A DNA stretch of 64,000 nt. Origin: Algibacter sp. L1A34. Its GTDB lineage: Bacteria > Bacteroidota > Bacteroidia > Flavobacteriales > Flavobacteriaceae. A program made the position numbers and the translations under genes. The stretch is taken from NCBI RefSeq assembly GCF_009796805.1, contig NZ_CP047029.1:2530001-2594000 (forward strand), read 5' to 3'. Positions 9,143-18,290 of the stretch are shown piece after piece. How positions within the stretch are numbered: position 1 is the first letter of the stretch; each line of letters starts with the position of its first letter. A model generated the notes under the pieces. It did no database searches and was not told where the DNA came from. It saw nothing but the letters and a program-made list of their open reading frames with translations.

Positions 9143-10735
9143 ATGAAAACTAAATTTCAAGAAATTCCAGAAGCATATAAGATAGATTCTTTATTTCACC
9201 AATCAACTTATTTGGTTAATGGAGAACTTAAACACTGGGAAGGAGAAACGGCAGAAGTATATTCTACGATTTCATCTACTAAAGATTATAAACCAACCGT
9301 ATTAGGTACCATTCCTCAGTTAGGAGAAGCCGAAGCTTTAGAGGCTTTAGAATCTGCAACTAATGCCTATGATAAAGGACAAGGTTTATGGCCAACTATG
9401 AAAGTGATTGATAGAATTGCTTGCATGGAAAAGTTTGTTGAAGAAATGAAAACCAAACGCGAAGAAGTTGTAAAACTTTTGATGTGGGAAATTGGAAAAA
9501 ACTTACCAGATTCTGAAAAAGAGTTTGATAGAACAGTCGATTATATTTATGATACCATTGAAGGATATAAACAAATAGATAGAGACTCGGCAAAATTCGA
9601 GAAAAACTCTGGGGTTTATGCACATATTCGTCGTGGTCCATTAGGTGTAGTATTATGCCTAGGGCCATATAATTATCCTTTAAATGAAACTTTTACACTG
9701 TTAATTCCTGCATTAATCATGGGGAATCCTGTAGTGTTTAAACCAGCAAAAATAGGTGTACTATTAATTTCACCTTTACTAGAAGCTTTTCAGAGTAGTT
9801 TTCCAAAAGGCGTCGTTAATATTGTTTATGGTCGTGGTCGTGTTTTGGCAACACCAATTATGCAATCGGGTAAAATTGATGTGTTGGCTTTAATAGGTAA
9901 TAGTGAATCTGCAAATGCATTGCAAGCGCAGCATCCAAAAGGGAATAGATTGCGTATGGTTTTAGGTTTAGAAGCTAAAAACCCAGCAATAGTTTTACCA
10001 GATGCCGATTTAGATTTAGCAGTAGAAGAATGTTTAGCGGGAACACTTTCGTTTAACGGACAACGCTGTACGGCTTTAAAAGTAATATATGTTCACGAAT
10101 CGGTTGTCGAAGAATTTAATAGATTGTTTGCTTTTAAAGTAGATCAACTTAAATTTGGAAACCCATGGGAAGCAGGAGCAAAATTAACACCACTTCCAGA
10201 GAAAGAGAAGCCAGGGTATATTCAAGAATTAATTGATGATGCTAAAGATAAAGGTGCAGAAATTTTAAATAAAAAAGGAGGAGAAACTACAGATAATTTT
10301 ATTTTTCCAGCGGTACTTTATCCTGTAACAAAAGATATGCGTGTATTTAAAGAAGAACAATTTGGACCAGTGGTACCAGTGGTTTCTTTTTCAGATATCG
10401 AAGAACCTCTTCATGATATGGCAGAGTCTGATTATGGACAACAAGTAAGTTTGTTTGGTCAAAATGTGCATACACTTTCACCGTTAATTGATACTTTGGT
10501 TAATTTAGTTTGCCGAGTAAATTTAAACAGCTCATGCCAACGTGGACCAGATGTTTATCCTTTTACAGGAAGAAAAGATTCGGCTTATGGAACATTAAGT
10601 GTGCACGATGCTTTACGTTCTTTTTCAATTAGAACCTTTGTTGCTTCAAAAGATAACGCTTATAATAATGCTATTTTAAAAGAATTATTAGAGAAGAAAA
10701 CATCTAACTTTATTAGCACAGACTATATTTTATAA
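9143..10735 (+). CDS. gapN: Non-phosphorylating NADP-dependent glyceraldehyde-3-phosphate dehydrogenase
   Basis: Aldehyde dehydrogenase superfamily enzyme that oxidises glyceraldehyde-3-phosphate directly to 3-phosphoglycerate, yielding NADPH instead of ATP. 530 aa from the ATG at 9143. The reading frame also opens at 9095, but those 16 residues ([10 protein letters not shown]...) are not ALDH-like and overlap a hairpin. Catalytic Cys is C309 ([10 protein letters not shown]) and the general-base Glu is E277 (LGLEAKNP). The C-terminal block [19 protein letters not shown] is typical of GapN-type enzymes. Single gene between ilvA and a strong hairpin. Substrate assignment is by family; another aldehyde cannot be excluded. 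Confidence 0.85.
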   Translation: MKTKFQEIPEAYKIDSLFHQSTYLVNGELKHWEGETAEVYSTISSTKDYKPTVLGTIPQLGEAEALEALESATNAYDKGQGLWPTMKVIDRIACMEKFVEEMKTKREEVVKLLMWEIGKNLPDSEKEFDRTVDYIYDTIEGYKQIDRDSAKFEKNSGVYAHIRRGPLGVVLCLGPYNYPLNETFTLLIPALIMGNPVVFKPAKIGVLLISPLLEAFQSSFPKGVVNIVYGRGRVLATPIMQSGKIDVLALIGNSESANALQAQHPKGNRLRMVLGLEAKNPAIVLPDADLDLAVEECLAGTLSFNGQRCTALKVIYVHESVVEEFNRLFAFKVDQLKFGNPWEAGAKLTPLPEKEKPGYIQELIDDAKDKGAEILNKKGGETTDNFIFPAVLYPVTKDMRVFKEEQFGPVVPVVSFSDIEEPLHDMAESDYGQQVSLFGQNVHTLSPLIDTLVNLVCRVNLNSSCQRGPDVYPFTGRKDSAYGTLSVHDALRSFSIRTFVASKDNAYNNAILKELLEKKTSNFISTDYIL

Positions 10736-10781
10736 TAAAGAGAAAATCACATAAATTACCTGAAAAAATAATTTTATCTTT

Positions 10782-10836
10782 AGGCTTCTAGTAGTGCAGA
10801 ATTTTTCACTGAAAAATATTGCACTACTAGAAGCCT
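10782..10836 (+). terminator. Long hairpin after gapN
   Basis: A near-perfect stem over 55 bases: AGGCTTCTAGTAGTGCA pairs with TGCACTACTAGAAGCCT, with an inner stem ATTTTTC/GAAAAAT. It sits 46 bases after gapN and just ahead of the azurin promoter box; only a weak T-run follows. Confidence 0.65.
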
Positions 10837-10845
10837 TTATATATG

Positions 10846-10853
10846 TATATTTG
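10846..10853 (+). promoter_or_regulatory. Azurin promoter -7 box
   Basis: TATATTTG matches TAnnTTTG exactly, 40 bases before the azurin ATG. A TTG at 10819-10821 lies 24 bases upstream, slightly farther than the usual spacing. Confidence 0.55.
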
Positions 10854-10893
10854 ATACATTGAAGATTCCTGTAAAAATTTAATTTAAACTAAA

Positions 10894-11412
10894 ATGACTA
10901 AAATGAAAATAGCAAAGTATGTATTAGTTGCTGCGTGTTCTGCAGTAGTATTAATAGGATGTGGAGGAAAAGAAGAAAAGAAGAAAGAAGGCTTTTCTTA
11001 TGATAAAAAAACAGAGGTTGTAAAAACAGTTGAAAGCAACGCCAACGATGTGGTTATTACAGGAAATGATGCCATGCAATTTAATAAGAAAGAAATTAAA
11101 GTAAAAGCTGGGGAAAAAATTAAAATCACCTTAAAGCATATTGGTAAAATGGATAAAAATGTCATGGGACATAATTTCGTTTTACTTAAAAAAGGGGTAA
11201 GTCTTTCAGCATTTGGAAATAAAGCAGCTACAGCCAAAGCAACACAATATATTCCAGATAATGGTAAAGATGTTATTGCTCATACTGATATTGTTGGTGC
11301 TGGCGAAACATCTATAGTAGAGTTTGATGCTCCAGAACCAGGAACGTACGATTTTTTATGTAGTTTCCCTGGGCATTATGTAATGATGAAAGGGAAGTTA
11401 ATAGTAGAATAA
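10894..11412 (+). CDS. Azurin-like cupredoxin lipoprotein
   Basis: Blue copper electron carrier anchored by lipid in the cell envelope. 172 aa: a signal peptide with lipobox LIGC (acylated C23), a Lys/Glu-rich linker, then an azurin domain (about 50-172). The type 1 copper ligands are all present: H93 (MGHNF), C156, H161 and M165 in CSFPGHYVMMKG, with the exact azurin spacing (Cys+5 His, Cys+9 Met). An ATG at 10903 is an equally good start. The next gene on the same strand encodes a cytochrome c-bearing dehydrogenase-like lipoprotein, so azurin may accept its electrons; that link is inference. Confidence 0.93.
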   Translation: MTKMKIAKYVLVAACSAVVLIGCGGKEEKKKEGFSYDKKTEVVKTVESNANDVVITGNDAMQFNKKEIKVKAGEKIKITLKHIGKMDKNVMGHNFVLLKKGVSLSAFGNKAATAKATQYIPDNGKDVIAHTDIVGAGETSIVEFDAPEPGTYDFLCSFPGHYVMMKGKLIVE

Positions 11413-11437
11413 AATTGCAAACATTATAAAATATTTT

Positions 11438-11494
11438 AAGTCCTTGTTTTTGTTAATCTTATTTAAGTTTTTAACAATAATGAGGACTTTTTGT
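11438..11494 (+). terminator. Terminator after the azurin gene
   Basis: AAGTCCT (11438-11444) pairs with AGGACTT (11483-11489), with GTTAA/TTAAC inside, followed by TTTTTG. The rest of the 278-base gap to the next gene is AT-rich without a recognised box. Confidence 0.7.
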
Positions 11495-11690
11495 TTGAAT
11501 AGCAATACCCAATCACAGTCCTGTTTTTCGATTTGTTTTTATTAATCATTCGAAAATCTCTTGTTCTGAAGCATTTGTTATAGTTTTAAAATTATAATTT
11601 ATAGAGACAGTCTTGTTTTCATTATAAATTTAAAGCTATTAATTATTAGTATTAATGCTTTCAATTATAAATAAAATAAACTAACCAAAT

Positions 11691-13919
11691 ATGAGAATTA
11701 AAAAAACGTGCGCTTTATTACTTATTGTTTTGTCTTTTTTCAATTGTAAGAAAAAGGAATATGTAGACAAAATCTATGAAAAGCCTGAGATTGTTAGAGA
11801 AGCATCTTCAAAGTTTCTTTCACCCGAAGAAAGTTTAGAATCTTTTTATTTACCTGAAGGGTACAAAGTTGAACTTGTAGCAAGTGAGCCTATGGTAGAT
11901 GAACCAGTAGCTATTGCATGGGATGGTAACGGACGTATGTACGTAGCAGAAATGAATACTTATATGCAAGATGTTGACGGCAGTGGAACTAACAGGTCTA
12001 TTAGTAAAATTAAGTTACTAGAAGATTTGGATGGCGATGGTAAAATGGACAAGAGTACGGTATTTATTGATAGCTTATTGTTACCTAGAATGATATTACC
12101 TTTAGAAAATGAGTTGATTGTAAATGAAACATATTCGTACGATTTATGGAGTTATAAAGATACAAATGGAGATGGTGTTGCCGATATAAAGGAACGTGTG
12201 TATTATAATCCAGACCGCCGTGGAGGAAATTTAGAACATCAACAAAGTGGATTAATTTGGAATTTAGATAATTGGGTTTATACCACATACAATCCATTAC
12301 GTTTTAAATTTAAAAAGAATGAAGTTATTGTAGATTCTCTAGAGAATATGCCAAGTGGTCAATGGGGATTATCTCAAGATGATATGGGTGTTATGTATTA
12401 CTCTTCGGCAGGTAGTGAAAACCCAGCATATGGGTTTCAGCAACCAGCAGTTTATGGTGATTACAATCCAGCAGGAAGATTAGCAGAAGGTTTCATGGAA
12501 CCATGGCCTATTGTAGGTACTCCAGATGTTCAAGGTGGTCCAAAACGTTTACGTGAAGATAATACGCTTAACCATTTTACAGGTGTTGCCGGACAAGAAA
12601 TATTTCGTGGCCATAAATTACCTCCATCTACTTATGGCGATTTATTTATACCAGAACCTGTTGGGCGTTTAATTCGTCGTGCAAAAGTAAAAGTTGAAGA
12701 TGGTAAACGTGTACTTTATAATGCTTATGATAAAACAGAGTTTATGGCATCGACCGATTTAAACTTTAGACCAATACAGGCCAAAACAGGTCCAGATGGC
12801 TCACTTTATATCGTTGATATGTATCGCGGTATTATTCAGGAAAGTAACTGGACTAGAAAAGGAAGTTCATTACGCCCTGTAATTATCCGTAAAGAATTAG
12901 ATAAAAATATAGGGAAAGGGCGTATTTATAGAATTGTTCATGAAGACATTGAAACAGATGTAAAGCCTAACCTTCTCGGAAAAAAAGCTTCCGAGTTAAT
13001 TCAATATTTAGGACATCCAAATGGATGGTATCGTAATACAGCACAGAAATTAATTATTTTAAAAGATGATCAATCAGTAGTTCCGGAATTACAAGCTATT
13101 GTAAGGGATAATACATCATTTTTAGATGGTTTATTTAATAATGATAAGGACTTTGGAATTGAACGTGTAACAGCGCTTTGGACTTTAGAAGGATTGGGTA
13201 ATGTTGATAAAGCATTAATTGTAGAAAAATTTACAGATGAAGATCCTCGTGTACGTTTAACAGCTATTAGATTAAGTGAGAATTTCTTGAAAGCAGGAGA
13301 TACCGATTTATTTAAAGATATGGAAACGTTAATTTCTGATGCTGATATCGATGTAGTAAATCAGTTAGCATTAAGTTTACGTTACAGTAAAGATAAACAA
13401 GCAACAGAGTTATTAAATGCTATTAATGTCAAGTATGAAGGTCATGAAATTGTGTCGCATTCGGTTGTAGAAAGTTTAAAAAAAGATGATTCTAAGCTAA
13501 TACAGTTAAAAACTCTAATTTCTAACCGTGGTGTTGGGGAAAAGAAAAGTATTCTTAAAGGATATGATGCTTATAAGCAATTATGTATTACTTGTCATGG
13601 TGCTAATTTAAAAGGTGTGCCAACTGAAGATGGAACATTAATCGCTCCAACATTAATAGGAAGCACGCGTGTTTTAGGTGATAAAGGTAAATTAAGTAAA
13701 ATTTTATTAAATGGGTTAATTGGACCAATAGAAGGTAAAGAATACGGTATCATGATGTCGTTGAAATCTAATAGTGATCAATGGATTGCAGATGTACTTA
13801 GTTATGTTAGAGCTATGAATGAGGCAGATTACGTTCATAAAAAAGTGGTTAGAAATGCTAGAGAGCAATCTAAAGATAGAGCAGATTACTGGACTATTGA
13901 AGAACTTTATAAAGATTAA
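11691..13919 (+). CDS. Propeller / HEAT / cytochrome c lipoprotein (membrane-bound dehydrogenase-like)
   Basis: 742 aa. Lipobox FFNC (C19) predicts a lipid-anchored envelope protein. Residues about 50-420 are a beta-propeller of the kind called putative membrane-bound dehydrogenase (PEGYKVELVASEP, WDGNGRMYVAEM, later YIVDMYRGIIQ), with two EF-hand-like calcium loops DLDGDGKMD and DTNGDGVAD. About 430-610 are HEAT-like helices (DPRVRLTAIRL). The C-terminus is a class I cytochrome c with C632-x-x-C635-H636 (CITCHG) and a candidate axial Met in IMMSLKS. The family is common in Bacteroidota and Planctomycetota sugar loci; its substrate is unknown. Here it sits beside azurin and the 3-keto-sugar genes, so sugar oxidation is plausible. 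Confidence 0.85.
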   Translation: MRIKKTCALLLIVLSFFNCKKKEYVDKIYEKPEIVREASSKFLSPEESLESFYLPEGYKVELVASEPMVDEPVAIAWDGNGRMYVAEMNTYMQDVDGSGTNRSISKIKLLEDLDGDGKMDKSTVFIDSLLLPRMILPLENELIVNETYSYDLWSYKDTNGDGVADIKERVYYNPDRRGGNLEHQQSGLIWNLDNWVYTTYNPLRFKFKKNEVIVDSLENMPSGQWGLSQDDMGVMYYSSAGSENPAYGFQQPAVYGDYNPAGRLAEGFMEPWPIVGTPDVQGGPKRLREDNTLNHFTGVAGQEIFRGHKLPPSTYGDLFIPEPVGRLIRRAKVKVEDGKRVLYNAYDKTEFMASTDLNFRPIQAKTGPDGSLYIVDMYRGIIQESNWTRKGSSLRPVIIRKELDKNIGKGRIYRIVHEDIETDVKPNLLGKKASELIQYLGHPNGWYRNTAQKLIILKDDQSVVPELQAIVRDNTSFLDGLFNNDKDFGIERVTALWTLEGLGNVDKALIVEKFTDEDPRVRLTAIRLSENFLKAGDTDLFKDMETLISDADIDVVNQLALSLRYSKDKQATELLNAINVKYEGHEIVSHSVVESLKKDDSKLIQLKTLISNRGVGEKKSILKGYDAYKQLCITCHGANLKGVPTEDGTLIAPTLIGSTRVLGDKGKLSKILLNGLIGPIEGKEYGIMMSLKSNSDQWIADVLSYVRAMNEADYVHKKVVRNAREQSKDRADYWTIEELYKD

Positions 13920-13943
13920 TTAAATTAGATTATTTAATATAGT

Positions 13944-13982
13944 AAACAAAAAAGTTGGATGTAAATCCAACTTTTTTTGTTT
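13944..13982. terminator. Bidirectional terminator between convergent genes
   Basis: AAACAAAAAAGTTGGAT pairs with ATCCAACTTTTTTTGTTT around a 4-base loop. It serves the cytochrome lipoprotein (plus) and the TonB receptor (minus). Confidence 0.88.
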
Positions 13983-14026
13983 ATAATACGATCAATTTAC
14001 AATGAGTTAAAAGAAATAGAACTTTT

Positions 14027-16852
14027 TTAAAACGTATAATTTAATTGAAGTAATGTAGCTCTTGGTAAAATAGGAACTACAATAAAACTAGCATCTGGGT
14101 TGTTATTAATGTAATATTGAGTTGCTCCATTGGCATTTGCTCCAAAAGAATTTGCTCCAAAAAAGTTAGCCAACCCGTCAGAGTTTAAAAGGTTACTAGC
14201 TAATACGCGAGCACTTAAATTCTTGTTTATTTGATAACTTATACCAGCATCAAAAACACTGTAGGCGGCCAATTGAAAAGCGTTGGCTACGTTACCTTCA
14301 CGTTTACCTGTATATTTCCATTTAATGAAAGATGAAACTTTGCCTTTCTGAAATTCTGCAGACAGATTAAATAGTAATTTTGGATTGAAAGGTAATCTGT
14401 TTCCAGAATAGTTTATAACGCTATCATCTGCTATGTCAACAGATCCTGCTGCATCATAAATATTCCATTTTGTTGCCTTTGGGTTTTGTAAAACACCATT
14501 AAAACGAAAGGTTAAATATTGAATAGGGTTGTAAATGGTTTCCCATTCTAAGCCTAATGTTTGTGAGCTGTTAAATTGTATTGGCGTGTAAAAAATACTG
14601 CTTGTACTATCATCAAATTCAAAATTAGAAACTCCAATGTTTTTTAATTCACTCCAAAACAGTGTTGCTGTAAATGAGAAATCTTTTAAAGCCGATTTTA
14701 ATCCCAATTCCGCTTGTTTTATTTTTTGTACTTCACCTGCATTAATAATAGGCACGTTAGCAAAGTTGTTGAAATAATAATTTAATTCTGGTGCTTTGTT
14801 TCCTCTTGAATAACGTCCAAATAGAGAAGCATCTTCGGTTAATTTGATATTTAAACCTGCTGAATATGATAAGTAATTATAGTTGAAATTAAACGAATCA
14901 CGTTCACCTGTTGGTTGTAAAATATTGTTATCATAAATAGTGGTTTCATCTGCATCTAAACCTCCATTTTGTGTAAAAGGAGCGCTACGGTCGTTACTGC
15001 CTTTATGGTATATAGATTCATAACGAAGTCCTAAATCTAATTGAATATTATCCGAAATTTTCCAAATGTCATTAACAAATGTAGCTGCTTGAAAAACATC
15101 AGCACGACTGTTTGTGAAAAATAAACCACCATAATTACTTACACCATACCCATCAGATAAATAAAGAACCGGTTCGCCAGGATTTTCTAAGGTGACCTCC
15201 AACATCGTTGGATTATTTTCGTAAGTAGAAAATGCAAAACTACCCTGTGTAAAAACGGAAGTATTAGATATACCAGTAGAAAAACCAAAACTAAAATCGT
15301 GGTTGTCCCAAGTTTTTAATAAAGTTAATTGTTGCATAAACTCATCGGCATTGTTGTCTTTATACCAAGTCGATGTGCCCAAAACAGCATCGTTAGGTAG
15401 TGTACTATCGGTTAAATAGTTTATTGGACTTCCTGCAAAAATAGGACTGTTATCAATTCTTGCCATTTCGTCTCCTGTTTGAGTATTTTTAAAAACAATT
15501 TGGCCAACAGGAAAAGGATTCCCGTTACTTGGTAAATAATACGTTGTAGGGTCGCTCAATGATACAAAAGCGTTACTAATAGAGGTTTGCCAATTTGCAT
15601 TTTTGGTCGAAAATTTCATATTATTTTTAATAGACCAATTATGGTTTAGGTTCTGAAACAAATCTAACCCAACCGCTAAATCTTTTGCATGCACACCTTT
15701 TGATGGATTAAAACTGTTTGTTTTACCGTCTTCTAAATAACGACCATCGGGAATCGATGCATTGTAAGAAGGCATTAATAGGGCAGAGGAGTTGAAATCT
15801 TGTTCAAAAGCAGCTTCAGGATTGTCCCAGTTTGTAGCCGCAACACCGTTATATCTATTGGTATGATCGTTTAAATATTTTCCGTAAAGTTTAAAGTATC
15901 CACGAGAGTTTACTTTAGTTAAGTTGAATTTAAATTGTCCGCCTTTACTAAAAGTGAAATCTGTATTTCTTGCACCTTCATCATGTCTGTAATGTCCACC
16001 AGCATTAAAACTCCAATTATTTCCTAATTGGCTGCCTAAAACAGCGTCTGCTCGGTAATATGGATTTCCTTCACCTTGAATACCGGTTTGTAGTTGTACT
16101 TCTCCTGTTAATTCTTCTGAGTTGGTTTGTCTAGAAATAAAATTATAAACACCTCCAGGAGCATTCATGGCAGTTACCGATGCGCTACCGCCTCTTAGGG
16201 CTTCAACGTTAGCAGTCATTAAATCTACACGATGAAACAAATCGGGACCATAATAAGAGTGTTGTACTAAGCTCACAGGTAAATCATCTTCCTGTAAAGA
16301 TACGTAATACCAACCCATATCATCTTCGGCTGCAGCCGAAACGCCACGTGTGTAAACTCTTGTAAAAACTTCTCCAGCAGATGCATCTACAAAAGTTCCA
16401 GGTATGTTTTGCAATAAGCTTGCAGTACCTTGCGGAACTATTTGTTTTAAGTCTTTGGTGTTTAAAGTGCTCACAGAGGTACTCGATTCTAATTGTATTT
16501 TAGGCGTAAAATTTCCTGTAATAACTACGGTGTGTAAGTTTAGTAAATCGGTCTCTAAGCTATATGATAACTCAGTGTTATTAACTTTCAGTCTAACATT
16601 ATCATTGATAGGTTTAAACCCTAAATGCGAAATACTTAAAATGTAATTCCCTTTAGGTGTATTTGTTAAGTAGTACTTGCCTTCGGAATCTGTTATGCTA
16701 AAAAGTATTGGTTCTGTGTTTAAAAAAACAGTAGCTCCAGATATAGGGTTATTGTTGCTGTCTGTAATTGTTCCGTTAAGAGATGATTGGGCGTTAATTA
16801 ATAAGGTTTGTGCCAATATCAAAACGGATATTAATAATTTAATGCTATTCAT
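14027..16852 (-). CDS. TonB-dependent outer-membrane receptor with carboxypeptidase-regulatory-like domain
   Basis: 941 aa. Signal peptide 1-21 (cut after LLINA), an N-terminal CarboxypepD_reg-like domain (about 24-105: LNGTITDSNNNPISGATVFLN), a plug domain (about 120-245, with VEALRGGSASVTAMNAPGGVYNFISR), and a 22-stranded barrel ending in the usual aromatic strand (LLQLNYTF). No SusD-like partner lies next to it, so it is not a classical SusCD pair. It is transcribed away from the AraC-type regulator at 17023 and sits inside the sugar locus, suggesting uptake of the locus substrate across the outer membrane. Substrate unknown. Confidence 0.92.
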   Translation of the reverse strand: MNSIKLLISVLILAQTLLINAQSSLNGTITDSNNNPISGATVFLNTEPILFSITDSEGKYYLTNTPKGNYILSISHLGFKPINDNVRLKVNNTELSYSLETDLLNLHTVVITGNFTPKIQLESSTSVSTLNTKDLKQIVPQGTASLLQNIPGTFVDASAGEVFTRVYTRGVSAAAEDDMGWYYVSLQEDDLPVSLVQHSYYGPDLFHRVDLMTANVEALRGGSASVTAMNAPGGVYNFISRQTNSEELTGEVQLQTGIQGEGNPYYRADAVLGSQLGNNWSFNAGGHYRHDEGARNTDFTFSKGGQFKFNLTKVNSRGYFKLYGKYLNDHTNRYNGVAATNWDNPEAAFEQDFNSSALLMPSYNASIPDGRYLEDGKTNSFNPSKGVHAKDLAVGLDLFQNLNHNWSIKNNMKFSTKNANWQTSISNAFVSLSDPTTYYLPSNGNPFPVGQIVFKNTQTGDEMARIDNSPIFAGSPINYLTDSTLPNDAVLGTSTWYKDNNADEFMQQLTLLKTWDNHDFSFGFSTGISNTSVFTQGSFAFSTYENNPTMLEVTLENPGEPVLYLSDGYGVSNYGGLFFTNSRADVFQAATFVNDIWKISDNIQLDLGLRYESIYHKGSNDRSAPFTQNGGLDADETTIYDNNILQPTGERDSFNFNYNYLSYSAGLNIKLTEDASLFGRYSRGNKAPELNYYFNNFANVPIINAGEVQKIKQAELGLKSALKDFSFTATLFWSELKNIGVSNFEFDDSTSSIFYTPIQFNSSQTLGLEWETIYNPIQYLTFRFNGVLQNPKATKWNIYDAAGSVDIADDSVINYSGNRLPFNPKLLFNLSAEFQKGKVSSFIKWKYTGKREGNVANAFQLAAYSVFDAGISYQINKNLSARVLASNLLNSDGLANFFGANSFGANANGATQYYINNNPDASFIVVPILPRATLLQLNYTF

Positions 16853-16892
16853 AAGTGGTAGAGAGTAAAAATAGTTGGTTGATTTTTGAACA

Positions 16893-16900
16893 CAAATTTA
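16893..16900 (-). promoter_or_regulatory. TonB-receptor promoter -7 box
   Basis: TAAATTTG on the minus strand matches TAnnTTTG, 41 bases before the receptor ATG. RNA would start near 16887. The TATCACTGAAA motif at 16931-16941 would then be centred near -49, a place suited to an activator. Confidence 0.5.
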
Positions 16901-16930
16901 TAAAATTTATCCGCATTACTGTTTATATAT

Positions 16931-16941
16931 TATCACTGAAA
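16931..16941. promoter_or_regulatory. Possible AraC-regulator site (TATCACTGAAA)
   Basis: Ten of eleven positions match the palindrome TTTCAnTGAAA, which recurs at 17057-17067 (perfect) and 18098-18108 (one mismatch), on both sides of the AraC gene. Lies between the divergent receptor and regulator genes. Function is inferred from placement only. Confidence 0.35.
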
Positions 16942-17022
16942 GGATTCAAACAAGTATGTAAATTGGCACGAAATTACGTCTTGTTTGAATTTTAAAGGAA
17001 CTCAAATTTTAATTCATAAAAA

Positions 17023-18093
17023 ATGTGTATTTTGCGTGGTGCTAATGTTCAAATAATTTCAGTGAAAGTAAACAAAATAAATATTGAGCCTTATGAGGCT
17101 GATGGTATTGTGTACCATGCAGATACTTGTTTGCCTTTAATTGATGCATTTAATAGAAAAAAAATAAAGTTTAAAGCTTTAGCTAGGCATACTTATCCTG
17201 GTGATCGATTAGACGAAAATACCATCGGGCTAAATAGTATTGGCTATTGGGATGCAAATGAGCCACAAGATTGGGGTTTAGATTGGCATCGTAACGAAGG
17301 TATTGAGTTTCATTTTTTAGAATCGGGCACTATGCCGTATTCTCAGGAAAATAATGAGGTTTTACTTACTCCAAATCATTTAACAATTACACGTCCGTGG
17401 GAAGCTCATAAAGTTGGCAATCCATATGTTGGTATGGGGAAATTTTATTGGGTTATCATCGATTTAGGTGTGCGAAGGCCTCATCAAGATTGGGTTTGGC
17501 CAGATTGGATAACGTTAACGCCGAGTGATTTAGGACGACTAACGACTATTTTAAGACAGAATGAAAAATCTATTTGGAAAACCGATCAAACAGTTCGCGA
17601 TTGTTTTCTTAGAATTAACAAGGCTATCAATACCGATGAAAATGGGAGCAATGCTTCTAAAATAAGACTGTTAGTCAATTATTTGTTAATCCTTTTACTC
17701 GATTTATTAAATACAGACGATGTTGTTTTAGATGAAAAACTAACCGATAGTTCAAGAAGTGTAAAGTTCTTTTTAGATGAATTAGTCAATAATTTATCCG
17801 AAAATTGGACTGTAGAACTAATGGCAGAATCCGCAGGTGTGGGAGTAACAAGGTTTACGCACCATTGCAAGCGCTTAACTAATGTAACGCCTATGCGTTA
17901 TCTTACCATGAAGCGTTTGGATTTATCTAAAAAAATTCTTCAAGAAAACAACGAGTTAACCATTGCGGAAGTTGCTTATACCTGTGGTTTTGCAACAAGT
18001 CAATACTTTGCAACAGTTTTTAAAAAGCATGAAAAATGCTCACCTAATACATATAGGTTAAAGTATGCTGTAAATGTGGTAGACTGTGTTTAA
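17023..18093 (+). CDS. AraC-family transcriptional regulator with cupin-like sensor domain
   Basis: 356 aa. The N-terminal half is an AraC-type cupin sensor (HRNEGIEFHFLESGTMPYS, LTPNHLTITRPWEAHKVGNP). The C-terminal ~100 residues carry two helix-turn-helices (WTVELMAESAGVGVTRFTHHC and LTIAEVAYTCGFATSQYFATVFKKHEK, the latter the AraC signature). Divergent from the TonB receptor and followed by the MFS/oxidoreductase operon, so it probably activates both when a sugar or keto-sugar binds. The start is uncertain: the first 15 codons overlap a perfect TTTCAGTGAAA palindrome at 17057, and a GTG at 17062 could be used. Confidence 0.9.
   Translation: MCILRGANVQIISVKVNKINIEPYEADGIVYHADTCLPLIDAFNRKKIKFKALARHTYPGDRLDENTIGLNSIGYWDANEPQDWGLDWHRNEGIEFHFLESGTMPYSQENNEVLLTPNHLTITRPWEAHKVGNPYVGMGKFYWVIIDLGVRRPHQDWVWPDWITLTPSDLGRLTTILRQNEKSIWKTDQTVRDCFLRINKAINTDENGSNASKIRLLVNYLLILLLDLLNTDDVVLDEKLTDSSRSVKFFLDELVNNLSENWTVELMAESAGVGVTRFTHHCKRLTNVTPMRYLTMKRLDLSKKILQENNELTIAEVAYTCGFATSQYFATVFKKHEKCSPNTYRLKYAVNVVDCV
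17057..17067. promoter_or_regulatory. TTTCAGTGAAA palindrome
   Basis: Perfect copy of TTTCAnTGAAA near the 5' end of the AraC regulator frame. It could be an autoregulatory site if translation starts downstream of it. Confidence 0.35.
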
Positions 18094-18097
18094 ATTA

Positions 18098-18108
18098 TTT
18101 CACTGAAT
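18098..18108. promoter_or_regulatory. TTTCACTGAAT motif upstream of the MFS operon
   Basis: Ten of eleven positions match TTTCAnTGAAA. It lies five bases after the AraC stop and 183 bases before the permease start, where an activator of the downstream operon could bind. Confidence 0.35.
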
Positions 18109-18290
18109 GATAATACACGCCATTTAAAATTCTATTTTATACTTTCACTAAGTAGAAATTACTATATCTTTTTTGTTTCAATACCTAAGTCTATACTTTA
18201 AAAAGTTTAGAGTTTTTATAAAGGGAAGCTTATTTGTTATGATCAATATGGTGCTGTAATTTATATACCAACCAAACTAAATATTTTAAA

